Assembly: GCF_001613465.1 (NCBI RefSeq)
Contig: NZ_BDCK01000031.1
Coordinates: 1-64,000, forward strand
Direction of reading: 5' to 3'
DNA from: Nocardia niwae NBRC 108934 = DSM 45340
GTDB taxonomy: Bacteria > Actinomycetota > Actinomycetes > Mycobacteriales > Mycobacteriaceae
DNA: 64,000 bases
The notes below the pieces were generated by a model, which was not told where the DNA came from, did no database searches, and worked only from the letters and a program-made list of their open reading frames with translations. The translations under genes and the position numbers were made by a program. Positions within the stretch are counted from its first letter, which is position 1. Each line of letters starts with the position of its first letter. Of this stretch, positions 8,542 through 17,007 are shown one piece after another.

Positions 8542-9738
8542 GTGTCACCTGTGACTGACGCACCGAATTCCACCGCAAGCCTGTCCGAAATCACAAACGA
8601 CGAAATCTTCGCGGGACATCTCGGCGGCAAGCTCTCGGTCGAACTCAGTGCGCCCCTGGAGACCCAGCGCGACCTCTCGATCGCCTATACCCCCGGCGTC
8701 GCCCAGGTCAGCCGCGCGATCGCCGAGGACGAGGCGCTGGCCAAGCGCTACACCTGGACCGATCGGCTGGTGGTCGTGGTCAGCGACGGCACCGCCGTGC
8801 TCGGCCTCGGCGACATCGGCCCGCGCGCCTCGCTGCCGGTCATGGAGGGCAAGGCGGCGCTGTTCAAGAAGTTCGCCGGACTGGATTCTATTCCGATCGT
8901 GTTGGACACCAAGGATGTCGACGCGATCGTCGAGACGCTGATCCGCCTGCGGCCCAGCTTCGGCGCGGTGAACCTGGAGGACATCTCCGCGCCGCGCTGC
9001 TTCGAGATCGAGAAGCGCGTCATCGAGGCGCTCGACTGCCCGGTGATGCACGACGACCAGCACGGCACCGCCATCGTGGTGCTCGCGGCGCTCAACGGCG
9101 CCGCCAAGGTGCAGGGCCGCGGCATCGAGGGCCTGAAGGTCGTGGTGTCCGGTGCGGGCGCCGCCGGTGTGGCGTGCACGAACATTCTGCTCGCGGCCGG
9201 CGTCCGTGACGTGACCGTGCTCGATTCGAAGGGCATCGTCAACGCCGAGCGCGGCGACCTCAACGAGGTGAAGGCCGAACTGGCCACCCGCACCAACCCG
9301 CGCGGCCTCACCGGCGGTGCGGCCGAGGCGCTGGCGGGCGCCGACGTTTTCCTCGGCCTGTCCGCCGGTCTGATCGCGGAAGAGCTCATCGCGTCGATGG
9401 CGCCGGAGTCGATCGTGTTCGCCATGTCCAACCCGGACCCGGAGATCCACCCGGAGGTGGCGCGCAAGTACGCCGCGATCGTGGCCACCGGCCGCAGCGA
9501 CTTCCCGAACCAGATCAACAATGTGCTGGCGTTCCCCGGCGTCTTCAAGGGAGCGCTGGACGCGGGCGCCCGGCGGATCACCGAGGGCATGAAGATCGCC
9601 GCCGCCGACGCCATCCTCAGCGTCGTCGCCGACGAGCTGGGTCCGGACAAGATCGTTCCCAGCCCGCTGGACCCGCGGGTCGCCCCGGCCGTCGCCGAAG
9701 CGGTCGCGGCCGCCGCCCGCGCCGAGGGCGTCGCGTAG
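8542..9738 (+). CDS. malic enzyme (NAD(P)-dependent, short bacterial type)
   Basis: The 398-aa enzyme catalyses oxidative decarboxylation of malate to pyruvate. Motifs run in family order: SIAYTPGVAQVSRAI, VVVVSDGTAVLGLGDIGP, MEGKAALFKKFAGLDSIPI, INLEDISAPRCFEIE-type segment, CPVMHDDQHGTAIV, and the cofactor-binding VVSGAGAAGVAC followed by FAMSNPDPEI and FPNQINNVLAFPG. The length matches the short MaeB/YtsJ-like forms lacking a phosphotransacetylase tail. The GTG start at 8542 has AGGAG at ideal distance. A strong terminator follows. Cofactor preference cannot be read confidently. Confidence 0.93.
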   Translation: MSPVTDAPNSTASLSEITNDEIFAGHLGGKLSVELSAPLETQRDLSIAYTPGVAQVSRAIAEDEALAKRYTWTDRLVVVVSDGTAVLGLGDIGPRASLPVMEGKAALFKKFAGLDSIPIVLDTKDVDAIVETLIRLRPSFGAVNLEDISAPRCFEIEKRVIEALDCPVMHDDQHGTAIVVLAALNGAAKVQGRGIEGLKVVVSGAGAAGVACTNILLAAGVRDVTVLDSKGIVNAERGDLNEVKAELATRTNPRGLTGGAAEALAGADVFLGLSAGLIAEELIASMAPESIVFAMSNPDPEIHPEVARKYAAIVATGRSDFPNQINNVLAFPGVFKGALDAGARRITEGMKIAAADAILSVVADELGPDKIVPSPLDPRVAPAVAEAVAAAARAEGVA

Positions 9739-9757
9739 CAACAATCCGCCGCATCGC

Positions 9758-9794
9758 AAGGGCGCTCCGTTCATCGCGAACGGGGCGCCCTTTT
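9758..9794. terminator. bidirectional rho-independent terminator
   Basis: A 15-bp stem with one mismatch (AAGGGCGCTCCGTTC pairing with GAACGGGGCGCCCTT) and a 5-nt loop is flanked by A/T tracts on both sides. It lies between the malic enzyme stop and the convergent ABC permease stop and can serve both. Confidence 0.88.
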
Positions 9795-9807
9795 CGTGGG
9801 AGCGGGC

Positions 9808-10515
9808 TCAGTCGGTGGTCGGCAACTCGGCGCCTACCGCGGGGGGTAAACGGCGTAACCGGCCGGTGCCCGGCGTGCCCGCCCACGCCGCGAATGCCAG
9901 CAATCCGTCCAGCAGCATCGCCAGCAGCGCCACCAGCAGTGCGCCAACCAGCACCCGGTCGTAGCGGTAGAGACTGATGCCGTCGAAGATGTAGCGGCCC
10001 AACCCGCCGAGGTTGACGTAGGCCGCGATCGTCGCGGTGGCCACCACCTGCAATGTCGCGCCGCGCAGACCGGTGAGCAGGATGGGCAGCGCGTTGGGCA
10101 CCTCCACCCGGAACAGGATCTGCCGCTCGGTCATGCCCATGGCCCGGGAGGCGTCGACGACGTCGGCGGGCACGTTGGCTATTCCGGCGTACGCGCCCGC
10201 GAGCAGCGGTGGGATGCCGACGGTGACCAGCGCGAGCAGCGGCGGGATCAGGCCGAGGCCGAGCAGCAGCACCAGGAAGGTCAGCAGGCCGAGGGTCGGC
10301 AGCGCGCGCATGGCGTTGGCGAAGCCGACCAGCACCGCCGCCCCGCGCCGGGTGTGGCCGATGATCAGGCCGAGCGGCACCGCGATCACCGCCGAGACGG
10401 CGACGGTCAGAAAGCTGTACCAGAGGTGCTGGACGATGCGGGTCCCGATGCCGGACGGACCGCTCCAGTTGGCGCCGTCGGCGAAGTAGTGCCAGGCGTC
10501 GAGGAACAGATTCAC
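9808..10515 (-). CDS. osmoprotectant ABC transporter permease (ProW/OpuC-type)
   Basis: The 235-aa inner-membrane permease has the binding-protein-dependent transport signature. It shows about six hydrophobic helices, the EAA-type loop (DVVDASRAMGMTERQILFRVEVPNALPILLTGLRG) and the family's IAAYVNLGGLGRYIFDG segment. It belongs with quaternary-amine/glycine betaine/choline permeases of the ProW/OpuCB/OpuCD type. GTG at 10515 overlaps the stop of the preceding permease gene by 4 nt. It is the last gene of a four-gene operon: binding protein, ATPase, permease, permease. Confidence 0.88.
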   Translation of the reverse strand: MNLFLDAWHYFADGANWSGPSGIGTRIVQHLWYSFLTVAVSAVIAVPLGLIIGHTRRGAAVLVGFANAMRALPTLGLLTFLVLLLGLGLIPPLLALVTVGIPPLLAGAYAGIANVPADVVDASRAMGMTERQILFRVEVPNALPILLTGLRGATLQVVATATIAAYVNLGGLGRYIFDGISLYRYDRVLVGALLVALLAMLLDGLLAFAAWAGTPGTGRLRRLPPAVGAELPTTD

Positions 10516-11180
10516 GATGCGGTTCCCTTCGCCTTCGCGGTCCGGGCGTCCGCGCGCACCCACGGCGTCGACCAGCGGCCGAGCGCGTACACCACCCGGT
10601 CGGCGACCAGCGCGAGCGCGAGCGTCACGAGGACGCCCGCGATGATCTCGTCCGGGTAGTCACGCTGATAGCCCTGGGTGAACAGCTTGCCGAGCCCGCC
10701 GACGCCGATCAGCGCGCCCACCGACACCATCGCGATGTTGGTGACCACGACCACCCGCAGGCTGGACACGAAGACCGGCACGGCCAGCGGCATATCCACG
10801 GTGAGCGTGCGACGCAGTGGGCCGTAGCCGACGGCGTCGGCCGCGTCGAGCACCGTGGCGGGCACCGAATCGAGGGCCGCCGGGACCGCGATCACCAGCA
10901 GCGCCGTGGAATAGACGGTGAGCGCGATGATCACGTTCAGCGGATCGATGGCCGAGATCCCCACCAGCGGAGGGATGATCACGAACAGCGCCAGCGACGG
11001 GACGGTGTAGGCCAGGCTCGCGGCGATCACGGTGACCCGGCGCAGCCACGACACCCGCCGTACCAGCGCGCCGACCGGAATCGCGATCACCGAAGCCAGC
11101 AGCAGCGGCACCAGCGCGAGGTAGAGATGGGTGGCGGTGAATCCCATGATCTCCGGGAAGTTGTCGACGAGATAGCGCAT
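10512..11180 (-). CDS. osmoprotectant ABC transporter permease (ProW/OpuC-type)
   Basis: The 222-aa permease starts at MRYLVDNFPEIMGFTATHLYLAL, characteristic of OpuC-type permeases. It continues with hydrophobic helices, the EAA loop (TVLDAADAVGYGPLRRTLTVDMPLAVPVFVSSLR) and VGALIGVGGLGKLFTQGY. It would pair with the neighbouring permease to form the membrane channel of a compatible-solute importer. It is 6 bp from the ATPase gene and overlaps the following permease gene, consistent with tight co-expression. Confidence 0.88.
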   Translation of the reverse strand: MRYLVDNFPEIMGFTATHLYLALVPLLLASVIAIPVGALVRRVSWLRRVTVIAASLAYTVPSLALFVIIPPLVGISAIDPLNVIIALTVYSTALLVIAVPAALDSVPATVLDAADAVGYGPLRRTLTVDMPLAVPVFVSSLRVVVVTNIAMVSVGALIGVGGLGKLFTQGYQRDYPDEIIAGVLVTLALALVADRVVYALGRWSTPWVRADARTAKAKGTAS

Positions 11181-11186
11181 GGGTGT

Positions 11187-12335
11187 TCAGCGCACCTGTT
11201 CGTCGAAGAAGTGCCGGTTGCGTTCAGCGTCCTCCCGCGCGCGCTGCCCGGCCAACTGCTCGAGCACCTCGGTGGCCAGCACGCCGCCACGCACGGCGCC
11301 CGCGTCGTCCACGGCCACGCCGACTCCGGCGGGCGAGGAGATCGCGGCGTCCAGTGCCTGGCGCAGGTCACCGGCGGGGGTGAACAGGGAGCCGCCCGCA
11401 GCCATGCTGTCGGCCAGCGCGCGGCCCGCGCGGACGCCTTCGACCCCGGTGACGTCCATCCAGCCGGCCGGCTTGTTCGAATCGTCCACCACCAGCACCC
11501 ACTCGCCCGCGTCCAGCCGCAGCCCCTTCACCTCCGCCGCCACGGCCGTTCGGATCTCGTGCAGGGGAACGTGGTTCGCGGTCCGGAAGGACAACCCGCG
11601 GTAACCGCGGTCCCGCCCGACGAAGTCGGCGACGAAATCGGTGGCGGGCTGAGCGAGCACGCGCTGCGGCGGGGCGTACTGCTGGAGCACCCCACCGCGA
11701 CCGAACACCGCCACCCGATCGCCGAGGGTGATCGCCTCATCGATGTCGTGCGTCACGAACACGATGGTCTTGCGCAATTCCGCTTGCAGTCTCTGCATTT
11801 CGATCTGCAATTCGGCGCGCACCACCGGGTCGACGGCGCTGAAAGGCTCGTCCATCAGCAGGATCGGCGGGTCCGCGGCCAGCGCGCGGGCCACGCCGAC
11901 GCGTTGCTGCTGGCCACCCGACAGCTGTGCCGGGTACCGCCGGGCCAGCGAGCGATCCAGGCCGACCCGGTCGAGCACCTCGAGCGCGGCGGCACGGGCG
12001 GCGCGGCGCGAATCACCGCGCAGCACCGGAACGGTCGCGACGTTGTCGACGACCGTCCGGTGCGGAAGCAGGCCCCCGCTCTGGATGACGTATCCCATCC
12101 CGAGGCGCAGCCGGACCGGATCGACGGTCGAGATATCCTGCCCGCCAACGGTGATCGTCCCCGAACTCGGGACGATCATGCGGTTGATCATCCGCATCGA
12201 GGTCGTCTTCCCGCAGCCGGATGGACCGACGAATACGGTGAACGACCCCGATTCGATCCGCAGATCCAGGTCGGTGACGGCATGGGTGCCGTCCGGATAG
12301 GTTTTGCTGATACCGGAGAATTCGATATCGGACAA
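11187..12335 (-). CDS. glycine betaine/choline-type ABC transporter ATPase with CBS-like tail
   Basis: The 382-aa ATPase has Walker A (GPSGCGKTTS), Q-loop, signature LSGGQQQRVGVARAL, Walker B (ILLMDEPFSAVD) and switch histidine (VTHDID) within residues 1-240. The C-terminal 130 residues form a CBS-pair-like regulatory region, as in OpuA/ProV transporters where it senses osmotic strength. It energises uptake of a quaternary amine or similar solute. It is the second gene of the operon, 12 bp after the lipoprotein gene. Confidence 0.9.
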   Translation of the reverse strand: MSDIEFSGISKTYPDGTHAVTDLDLRIESGSFTVFVGPSGCGKTTSMRMINRMIVPSSGTITVGGQDISTVDPVRLRLGMGYVIQSGGLLPHRTVVDNVATVPVLRGDSRRAARAAALEVLDRVGLDRSLARRYPAQLSGGQQQRVGVARALAADPPILLMDEPFSAVDPVVRAELQIEMQRLQAELRKTIVFVTHDIDEAITLGDRVAVFGRGGVLQQYAPPQRVLAQPATDFVADFVGRDRGYRGLSFRTANHVPLHEIRTAVAAEVKGLRLDAGEWVLVVDDSNKPAGWMDVTGVEGVRAGRALADSMAAGGSLFTPAGDLRQALDAAISSPAGVGVAVDDAGAVRGGVLATEVLEQLAGQRAREDAERNRHFFDEQVR

Positions 12336-12347
12336 CGAATCTCTCCT

Positions 12348-13337
12348 CTAGCCCACCGGCTTGTTCAGCCCCTTGGCGGCCACCCAGGCCGCGGCGGCGG
12401 CCTTGGGCTCGATCTTTCCGGCGCCGGAGACGGCCTCGTTCAGCTCGAGCAGCTCGGCGGTGGTCAGCTGCGCCGACACCGCGTTCAGCGCCGCGAGGGC
12501 CTTGTCCGACTTCTTGCTCGCGTTGAGCAGCGGCACCACGTTCTGCGCGGGGAAGTTGTGCTTCGGGTCCTCGAGCACCACCAGGTCGTGCTGCGGGATG
12601 GCCGGCGAGGTGGTGAAGACGTTGGCCGCGGTCACCTGGCCCTCGACCAGCGCGCGCACCGTGGCGGGACCGCCGCCGTCGGCGATCGGCACGAAGCTGT
12701 TCGCGGCGATGTCCAGGCCGTAGTTCTTCTTCAGGCCGGGCAGGCCGCCTGCCCGCTCCTGGAATTCGGCGGGGGCACCGAATTTCACCTCGGCCGAGTG
12801 GGCGGCCAGGTCCGCGATCGTGCGCAGGTTCCAGCGCTGCGCGGTGGCGCGGGTGACCACGACGGCGTCCGAATCCGCACCGGGCGCCGGCGTGCCGATC
12901 GCGAGATCGGAGCCGAGTGCCTTGTCGAGCGCGCTCTGCACGTCCGCGGCGCTGGTGGCGGTGGCGGTCTTGTCCAGGTATTGCAGCAGGTTGCCGGTGT
13001 AGTCGGGGATCACCGAGATGGCGCACTGCCGCAAGGCGGGAACGTAGGCTTCGCGACTGCCGATGTTCAGCTTGGTCTCGACACTGAAGCCGTTGGCGCG
13101 CAACACTTCCGCGTACACGTCGGCGACGGTCTCGGACTCGGGGAAGTTCGCCGAACCCACGATCAACCCGTCCCCCGAGCAGCTGCCGCCGGTGGCGAGT
13201 GGATCGGAATCGCCACAAGCGGACAGGGCCATCGCGACGGCGAGTGCCGTCGCGGCGGCCAGAATGCGGGCCGCGCGCAGCGCGACGCGCACGGCGGGCC
13301 GCGGCACGGCGGCACGGGGGGTGCGGGTGGATTTCAC
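12348..13337 (-). CDS. osmoprotectant ABC transporter substrate-binding lipoprotein (ProX/OpuCC-type)
   Basis: The 329-aa protein has a long Arg-rich signal region, a hydrophobic stretch and the lipobox LSAC, so it should be lipid-anchored outside the membrane. The mature part begins with a typical OpuAC domain (LIVGSANFPESETVADVYAEVL), VIPDYTGNLLQYL, and the C-terminal LNAVSAQLTTAELLELNEAV. GTG at 13337 has AAGGA upstream (GGAAGGACTCTC before the GTG). It is the first gene of the minus-strand operon; a divergent lipoprotein gene begins 135 bp away, and the two likely share a regulatory region. Confidence 0.88.
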   Translation of the reverse strand: MKSTRTPRAAVPRPAVRVALRAARILAAATALAVAMALSACGDSDPLATGGSCSGDGLIVGSANFPESETVADVYAEVLRANGFSVETKLNIGSREAYVPALRQCAISVIPDYTGNLLQYLDKTATATSAADVQSALDKALGSDLAIGTPAPGADSDAVVVTRATAQRWNLRTIADLAAHSAEVKFGAPAEFQERAGGLPGLKKNYGLDIAANSFVPIADGGGPATVRALVEGQVTAANVFTTSPAIPQHDLVVLEDPKHNFPAQNVVPLLNASKKSDKALAALNAVSAQLTTAELLELNEAVSGAGKIEPKAAAAAWVAAKGLNKPVG

Positions 13338-13471
13338 GAGAGTCCTTCCGACAGGACGGCGGGCGCGGTCTCGGCACCGAGCGGCCGCCGGTACATTCTG
13401 GGTGTCCATACTGCCCGCTTCCGGGTTTTTCCGTTGGCCGTGTCGATTCGTCGGAGAGTTGGTGTCGCCGC

Positions 13472-14362
13472 ATGGTGTTGGCCGCGTCACAGCGGGTGCT
13501 GGCTCGGTTGCTGGTCGTCGCTTCCGTCGCCCTGGTCGCTTCCTGCGGGAACGCTGAGCCGGGGCCGCCGATCACCGTCGGCGCGGGCGACTCGATCGAG
13601 TCCTCGGTGCTGGCCGAAATCTATGCGGGAGCACTGGCGCGCACCGGCGCGCGGACCGCAGTCGCCCCTGGGCTGGGCAGCCGCACGGACTACCTCGCCG
13701 CCCTCGACGCGGACCGGGTGCAGGTGGTCGGCGAGCACACCGGCGCGTTGCTGACCCACTTCGACGAACACGCGACGGATCGGCTGCCGAAGTTCGTGGC
13801 AAACGCGGTGAGCGCCGTGCTGCCGGAAGGGCTGGTGGTCTCCGATCTCGCCGACGGCGCCGATCTGCGGCCACGGGTGCTGCTCAGCGAGCAGGTGGCG
13901 GCGCAGGACAAGGTGCGCTCGGTGCGTGATCTCGCGCCGCGGTGCCGCGGGCTGACCGCAGGCGTGGCCTCTCCGTCCGGTCTGCTGCCCTCGGCCGGCC
14001 GCGATCGCGTCGACGGATGCGACTTCGCGGGCGTCGTCACCTTCCCCGATCCGGCCGCGCTGCGCGCAGCGCTGCTGGAGGGCCGGGTGCAGGCCGGTCT
14101 TCTCGAAGGTCCTCCCGAGCTCGCGCCCGGCGCGACCGACGGATTGGCCGTGCTGACCGACGACGACTACGCCGTGCGCGCCGAGAACGTGCTTCCGCTG
14201 TTTCGCAAGGGTCTGCTCGATCAGCGGCAGATCAAGAAGCTGAACTACGTCGCGGGTGAGCTGACGACCGACGACTTGGCGGCCATGATCCGGAGCGTCC
14301 GGGACGAAGGCGCCGTGCCGGGCGAACTCGCGCGCGCCTGGTTGGACAAGCACTCCTTGTAG
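13472..14362 (+). CDS. second ProX-like substrate-binding lipoprotein, orphan
   Basis: The 296-aa protein has a short signal peptide (MVLAASQRVLARLLVVASVA) ending in the lipobox VASC, so it should be a lipoprotein. The mature part follows the OpuAC plan: ITVGAGDSIESSVLAEIYAGAL, VVGEHTGALLTHF and LNYVAGELTTDDLAAMI. It is clearly paralogous to the binding protein across the divergent promoter but diverged in the ligand region. It has no permease or ATPase of its own, so it may feed the neighbouring transporter with a second ligand. The ATG start has only a distant GGAGAG. Confidence 0.83.
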   Translation: MVLAASQRVLARLLVVASVALVASCGNAEPGPPITVGAGDSIESSVLAEIYAGALARTGARTAVAPGLGSRTDYLAALDADRVQVVGEHTGALLTHFDEHATDRLPKFVANAVSAVLPEGLVVSDLADGADLRPRVLLSEQVAAQDKVRSVRDLAPRCRGLTAGVASPSGLLPSAGRDRVDGCDFAGVVTFPDPAALRAALLEGRVQAGLLEGPPELAPGATDGLAVLTDDDYAVRAENVLPLFRKGLLDQRQIKKLNYVAGELTTDDLAAMIRSVRDEGAVPGELARAWLDKHSL

Positions 14363-14439
14363 TCGTAGTCGCCTACCGGGACCCGCGCCGCGCAGTGCGG
14401 GCACTGCCGGAAGCGGGGGATAGACGTCGCATCCGACAT

Positions 14440-14478
14440 CGAGAGGCCATCGAGAACTCATACCTCGGTGGCCTCTCG
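14440..14478. terminator. hairpin terminator after the second ProX-like gene
   Basis: A 15-bp stem with one mismatch (CGAGAGGCCATCGAG against CTCGGTGGCCTCTCG) encloses a 9-nt loop. There is no T tract, as is common for terminators in high-GC actinobacteria. It lies 78 bp beyond the lipoprotein stop and before the padR promoter. Confidence 0.55.
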
Positions 14479-14554
14479 TCGCGTACCGGTCCGAGCCTAG
14501 GGAACGTGATACCGGAGACCGGCGATTGTGTGGCTCGTCACGGGGCGGCTTACC

Positions 14555-14597
14555 TTGTCAGCCGACTGTTCCGCGCCGTATATTCCACGTGGAGTAT
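14555..14597 (+). promoter_or_regulatory. padR-MFS promoter with overlapping palindromic operator
   Basis: A sigma-A-like promoter is readable: TTGTCA at 14555-14560, an 18-bp spacer, then TATATT at 14579-14584. An 18-bp near-palindrome centred on TCCACGTGGA (14580-14597) covers the -10 box. This arrangement is the classic position for a repressor that blocks RNA polymerase. The first downstream gene encodes a PadR repressor, suggesting autoregulation. Confidence 0.65.
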
Positions 14598-14703
14598 TTA
14601 GCGTGGAGCATGTCGGCGCCGGGCAATACCGTGCCGGTCGGCGGCGGGCTCCCGGCGTCGGGGCCGAGCGGCCCGGACGGTTCGGCAACGGAGGTGATCA
14701 AGC

Positions 14704-15414
14704 ATGGGGCAAGGGCAGGCGCATCCACCGGTGACGCCGTTGGCCATCGCCGTGCTCGCGCTGCTCGAGGAGCGGCCCATGCACCCGTACGAGATGTTCC
14801 AAACGCTGATCGCCCGGCGGGAGGACAGGCTGGTCAAGGTGCGGCCCGGCTCGCTGTACCACACCGTGTCCCGGCTGGCCGACCAGGAATTGGTCCGCGC
14901 CGAGGGCGTCGACCGGGCAGGCAACCGGCCCGAGCGCACTACCTACCGGATCACCGGGCGCGGTAGGGACGCACTGCGCAACCGGATCGCCGAGATCGTG
15001 CGGCGGCCGGTTCCGGAGTATCCGATCTTCCCGGTGGCGCTGGGCGAGTTGCACAATCTGCCCAAGCCGGAGGCGCTCACGCTGCTGCGCGAACGAATCG
15101 GCGTCCTGGAAACCGAATTGGCCGATACCGACATGCTGAGCGCGTGGGCCCGAGAGCACGTGGTCCCGCGCCGCTATTGGATCTCCCTGCCCTATCTGCG
15201 GGCGATCCTCATCGCCGAACTCACCTGGGTCAAGGAGTTCACCGCCGAACTGGCCAGCGGCGCAGTCGAGTGGGAGGACTTCGACCCCGCAACCGGCGCA
15301 CGCTCCGGAGCCGAGCCCGTCGCCGACTCCGCGGTCTCGCCGCCGGTGCCGCCCCGGCGCCGCGGCGAACCCACTCCCGAGTTTTTCGGATCATCCGAGT
15401 TAGGAACGAAATAA
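14704..15414 (+). CDS. PadR-family transcriptional regulator
   Basis: The 236-aa protein has an N-terminal winged helix of the PadR type (LALLEERPMHPYEMFQTLIARREDRLVKVRPGSLYHTVSRL), the wing (RTTYRITGRGRDAL), and a C-terminal helical dimerisation domain typical of the longer PadR/Vir-like group. The tail is Pro/Arg-rich. GGAGG lies 10 bp before the ATG. It abuts a drug efflux gene (TAA then ATG with no gap), so it most likely represses that efflux operon and itself until an inducing compound binds. Confidence 0.9.
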   Translation: MGQGQAHPPVTPLAIAVLALLEERPMHPYEMFQTLIARREDRLVKVRPGSLYHTVSRLADQELVRAEGVDRAGNRPERTTYRITGRGRDALRNRIAEIVRRPVPEYPIFPVALGELHNLPKPEALTLLRERIGVLETELADTDMLSAWAREHVVPRRYWISLPYLRAILIAELTWVKEFTAELASGAVEWEDFDPATGARSGAEPVADSAVSPPVPPRRRGEPTPEFFGSSELGTK

Positions 15415-16896
15415 ATGTCCACACAACGTAATCCGTGGCCGGCGCTACTCGCGCTGGTCGTCGGCTTCTTCATGATCCTGCTGGACATGACGATCGTCGC
15501 GGTCGCCAATCCGGCGATCATGACCAGCCTGGACGCCGACATCTCGCAGGTGATCTGGGTGACCAGCGCCTACCTGCTCACCTATGCGGTGCCGCTGCTG
15601 GTCACGGGGCGGCTGGGTGACCGATTCGGCCCCAAGAACATCTATCTGATCGGCTTGGCGGTCTTCACCGCGGCGTCGCTGTGGTGCGGCGTGTCCGGCA
15701 CCATCGGCATGCTGATCGCGGCGCGCGCCGCGCAGGGCATCGGCGCCGCGCTGATGACGCCGCAGACCATGGCCGTGATCACCAGGACCTTCCCGCCCGA
15801 CCGGCGCGGCGCCGCCATGGGTCTGTGGGGTGGCGTCGCGGGGTTGGCGACGCTGGTCGGCCCGATCCTCGGCGGTGTGCTGGTGGATGGTCTCGGCTGG
15901 GAGTGGATCTTCATCGTGAACGTGCCGGTGGGCGTCGTCGCCTTCGCGCTGGCGGTCTGGCTGGTGCCCGCGCTGCCCACGCACGAGCACAAGTTCGACA
16001 TCCCCGGCGTGCTGCTCAGCGGCATCGGCATGTTCCTGCTGGTGTTCGGCATCCAGGAGGGCAACAGCTACGACTGGTCGTTGCGGATCTGGCTGTTGAT
16101 CGCCGCGGGCGTGGTGGTGCTGGCGGTGTTCGCGGTCAACCAGGCCAGGAACAAGGGCGAGCCGTTGCTTCCGCTGAGCCTGTTCCGCGACCGCAACTTC
16201 GCGCTGTCCAATGCCGCGATCGCCGCGATGGGCGCGGCGGTGACCTCCCTGATGGTGCCGACGTACTTCTACCTGCAGGGCGTGCGGGAGATGTCGCCGA
16301 CCAAGTCCGCGCTGGTCTTGGCGCCCATGGCCATCGTGACCGGGTTCTCGGCGCCGCTGGTCGGCAAGTTCGCCGACAAGTTGCACCCCCGGATCGTGCC
16401 CACCATCGGCTTCGGTTTGTTCGCGCTGTCGGTGTTCTGCTTCGCGGCGCTGATGCAGCCGGACTCGTCGCTGAGCTGGTTCCTGCTCGCCGCGGCGCTG
16501 GCCGGCTTCGCCAACGCCTGTATCTGGGCTCCGCTGGCGGCGACCGCCACCCACAATCTGCCGGTCCAGCAGGCCGGTGCGGGTGCGGGCGTCTACAACA
16601 CCACCCGTCAGGTGGGCTCGGTGCTCGGTAGCGCGGCGATCAGCGCACTGGTGGCGGCCCGGATGACGGCGAACGGACTGGGCGGCGGCCCGGTCGCCGA
16701 AGGGGGCGCGGGCCGGGGTCCGATCCCCGAGTTCGTCAAGGATTCCTTCAGCACGGCGCTGAGCCAGGCCACCGTGCTCCCCGCCGCGATCCTGCTCATC
16801 GGCGTCGTCGCCTCGGTGCTGTTCATCCGCCACGGTGCGGCGGCCCCGGCGCAACCCGAGAAAGAACGGGTCGAGGTCGACTCCGTAGCCGGCTGA
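15415..16896 (+). CDS. MFS drug efflux transporter, DHA2 (EmrB/QacA) family
   Basis: The 493-aa transporter has about 14 hydrophobic segments, as in proton-driven multidrug exporters of the DHA2 family. Motif D1 is readable in helix 1 (LLDMTIVAVANPAI), motif A in GRLGDRFGPKNIY, motif B in RAAQGIGAALMTPQTM, and motif C near GLATLVGPILGGVLVDGLGWEWIF. The C-terminus is acidic/basic and cytoplasmic. It is translated directly after padR and followed by a strong hairpin, forming a two-gene regulated resistance operon. Confidence 0.93.
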   Translation: MSTQRNPWPALLALVVGFFMILLDMTIVAVANPAIMTSLDADISQVIWVTSAYLLTYAVPLLVTGRLGDRFGPKNIYLIGLAVFTAASLWCGVSGTIGMLIAARAAQGIGAALMTPQTMAVITRTFPPDRRGAAMGLWGGVAGLATLVGPILGGVLVDGLGWEWIFIVNVPVGVVAFALAVWLVPALPTHEHKFDIPGVLLSGIGMFLLVFGIQEGNSYDWSLRIWLLIAAGVVVLAVFAVNQARNKGEPLLPLSLFRDRNFALSNAAIAAMGAAVTSLMVPTYFYLQGVREMSPTKSALVLAPMAIVTGFSAPLVGKFADKLHPRIVPTIGFGLFALSVFCFAALMQPDSSLSWFLLAAALAGFANACIWAPLAATATHNLPVQQAGAGAGVYNTTRQVGSVLGSAAISALVAARMTANGLGGGPVAEGGAGRGPIPEFVKDSFSTALSQATVLPAAILLIGVVASVLFIRHGAAAPAQPEKERVEVDSVAG

Positions 16897-16911
16897 AGCC
16901 CCTCGAAAGCC

Positions 16912-16946
16912 CATGCCCCGCAGAAGACATCCTTCTGCGGGGCATG
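16912..16946. terminator. hairpin terminator after the MFS gene
   Basis: A perfect 15-bp stem (CATGCCCCGCAGAAG with its complement) encloses a 5-nt loop, 16 bp after the efflux gene stop. It also stands downstream of the convergent sulfite-oxidase-like gene. The T tract is short. Confidence 0.75.
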
Positions 16947-17007
16947 TTCGTCGGCGGAACCAACTGTGCTCTCCGAGAGAAGCGATGCGGCGACTATGTG
17001 AGGTCGC

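Noticed and set aside
11127..13754. Long plus-strand frame across the osmoprotectant operon
   Set aside because: It is antisense to the ATPase, lipoprotein and part of the permease, all of which have full family motifs; the composition is shadow-like.
14245..14439. Minus-strand 64-aa frame beginning with a zinc-ribbon-like QCPHCAARVPVGDYDYKEC
   Set aside because: It has no ribosome site, only one Cys pair, and the second half is antisense to the end of the ProX-like gene; probably chance.
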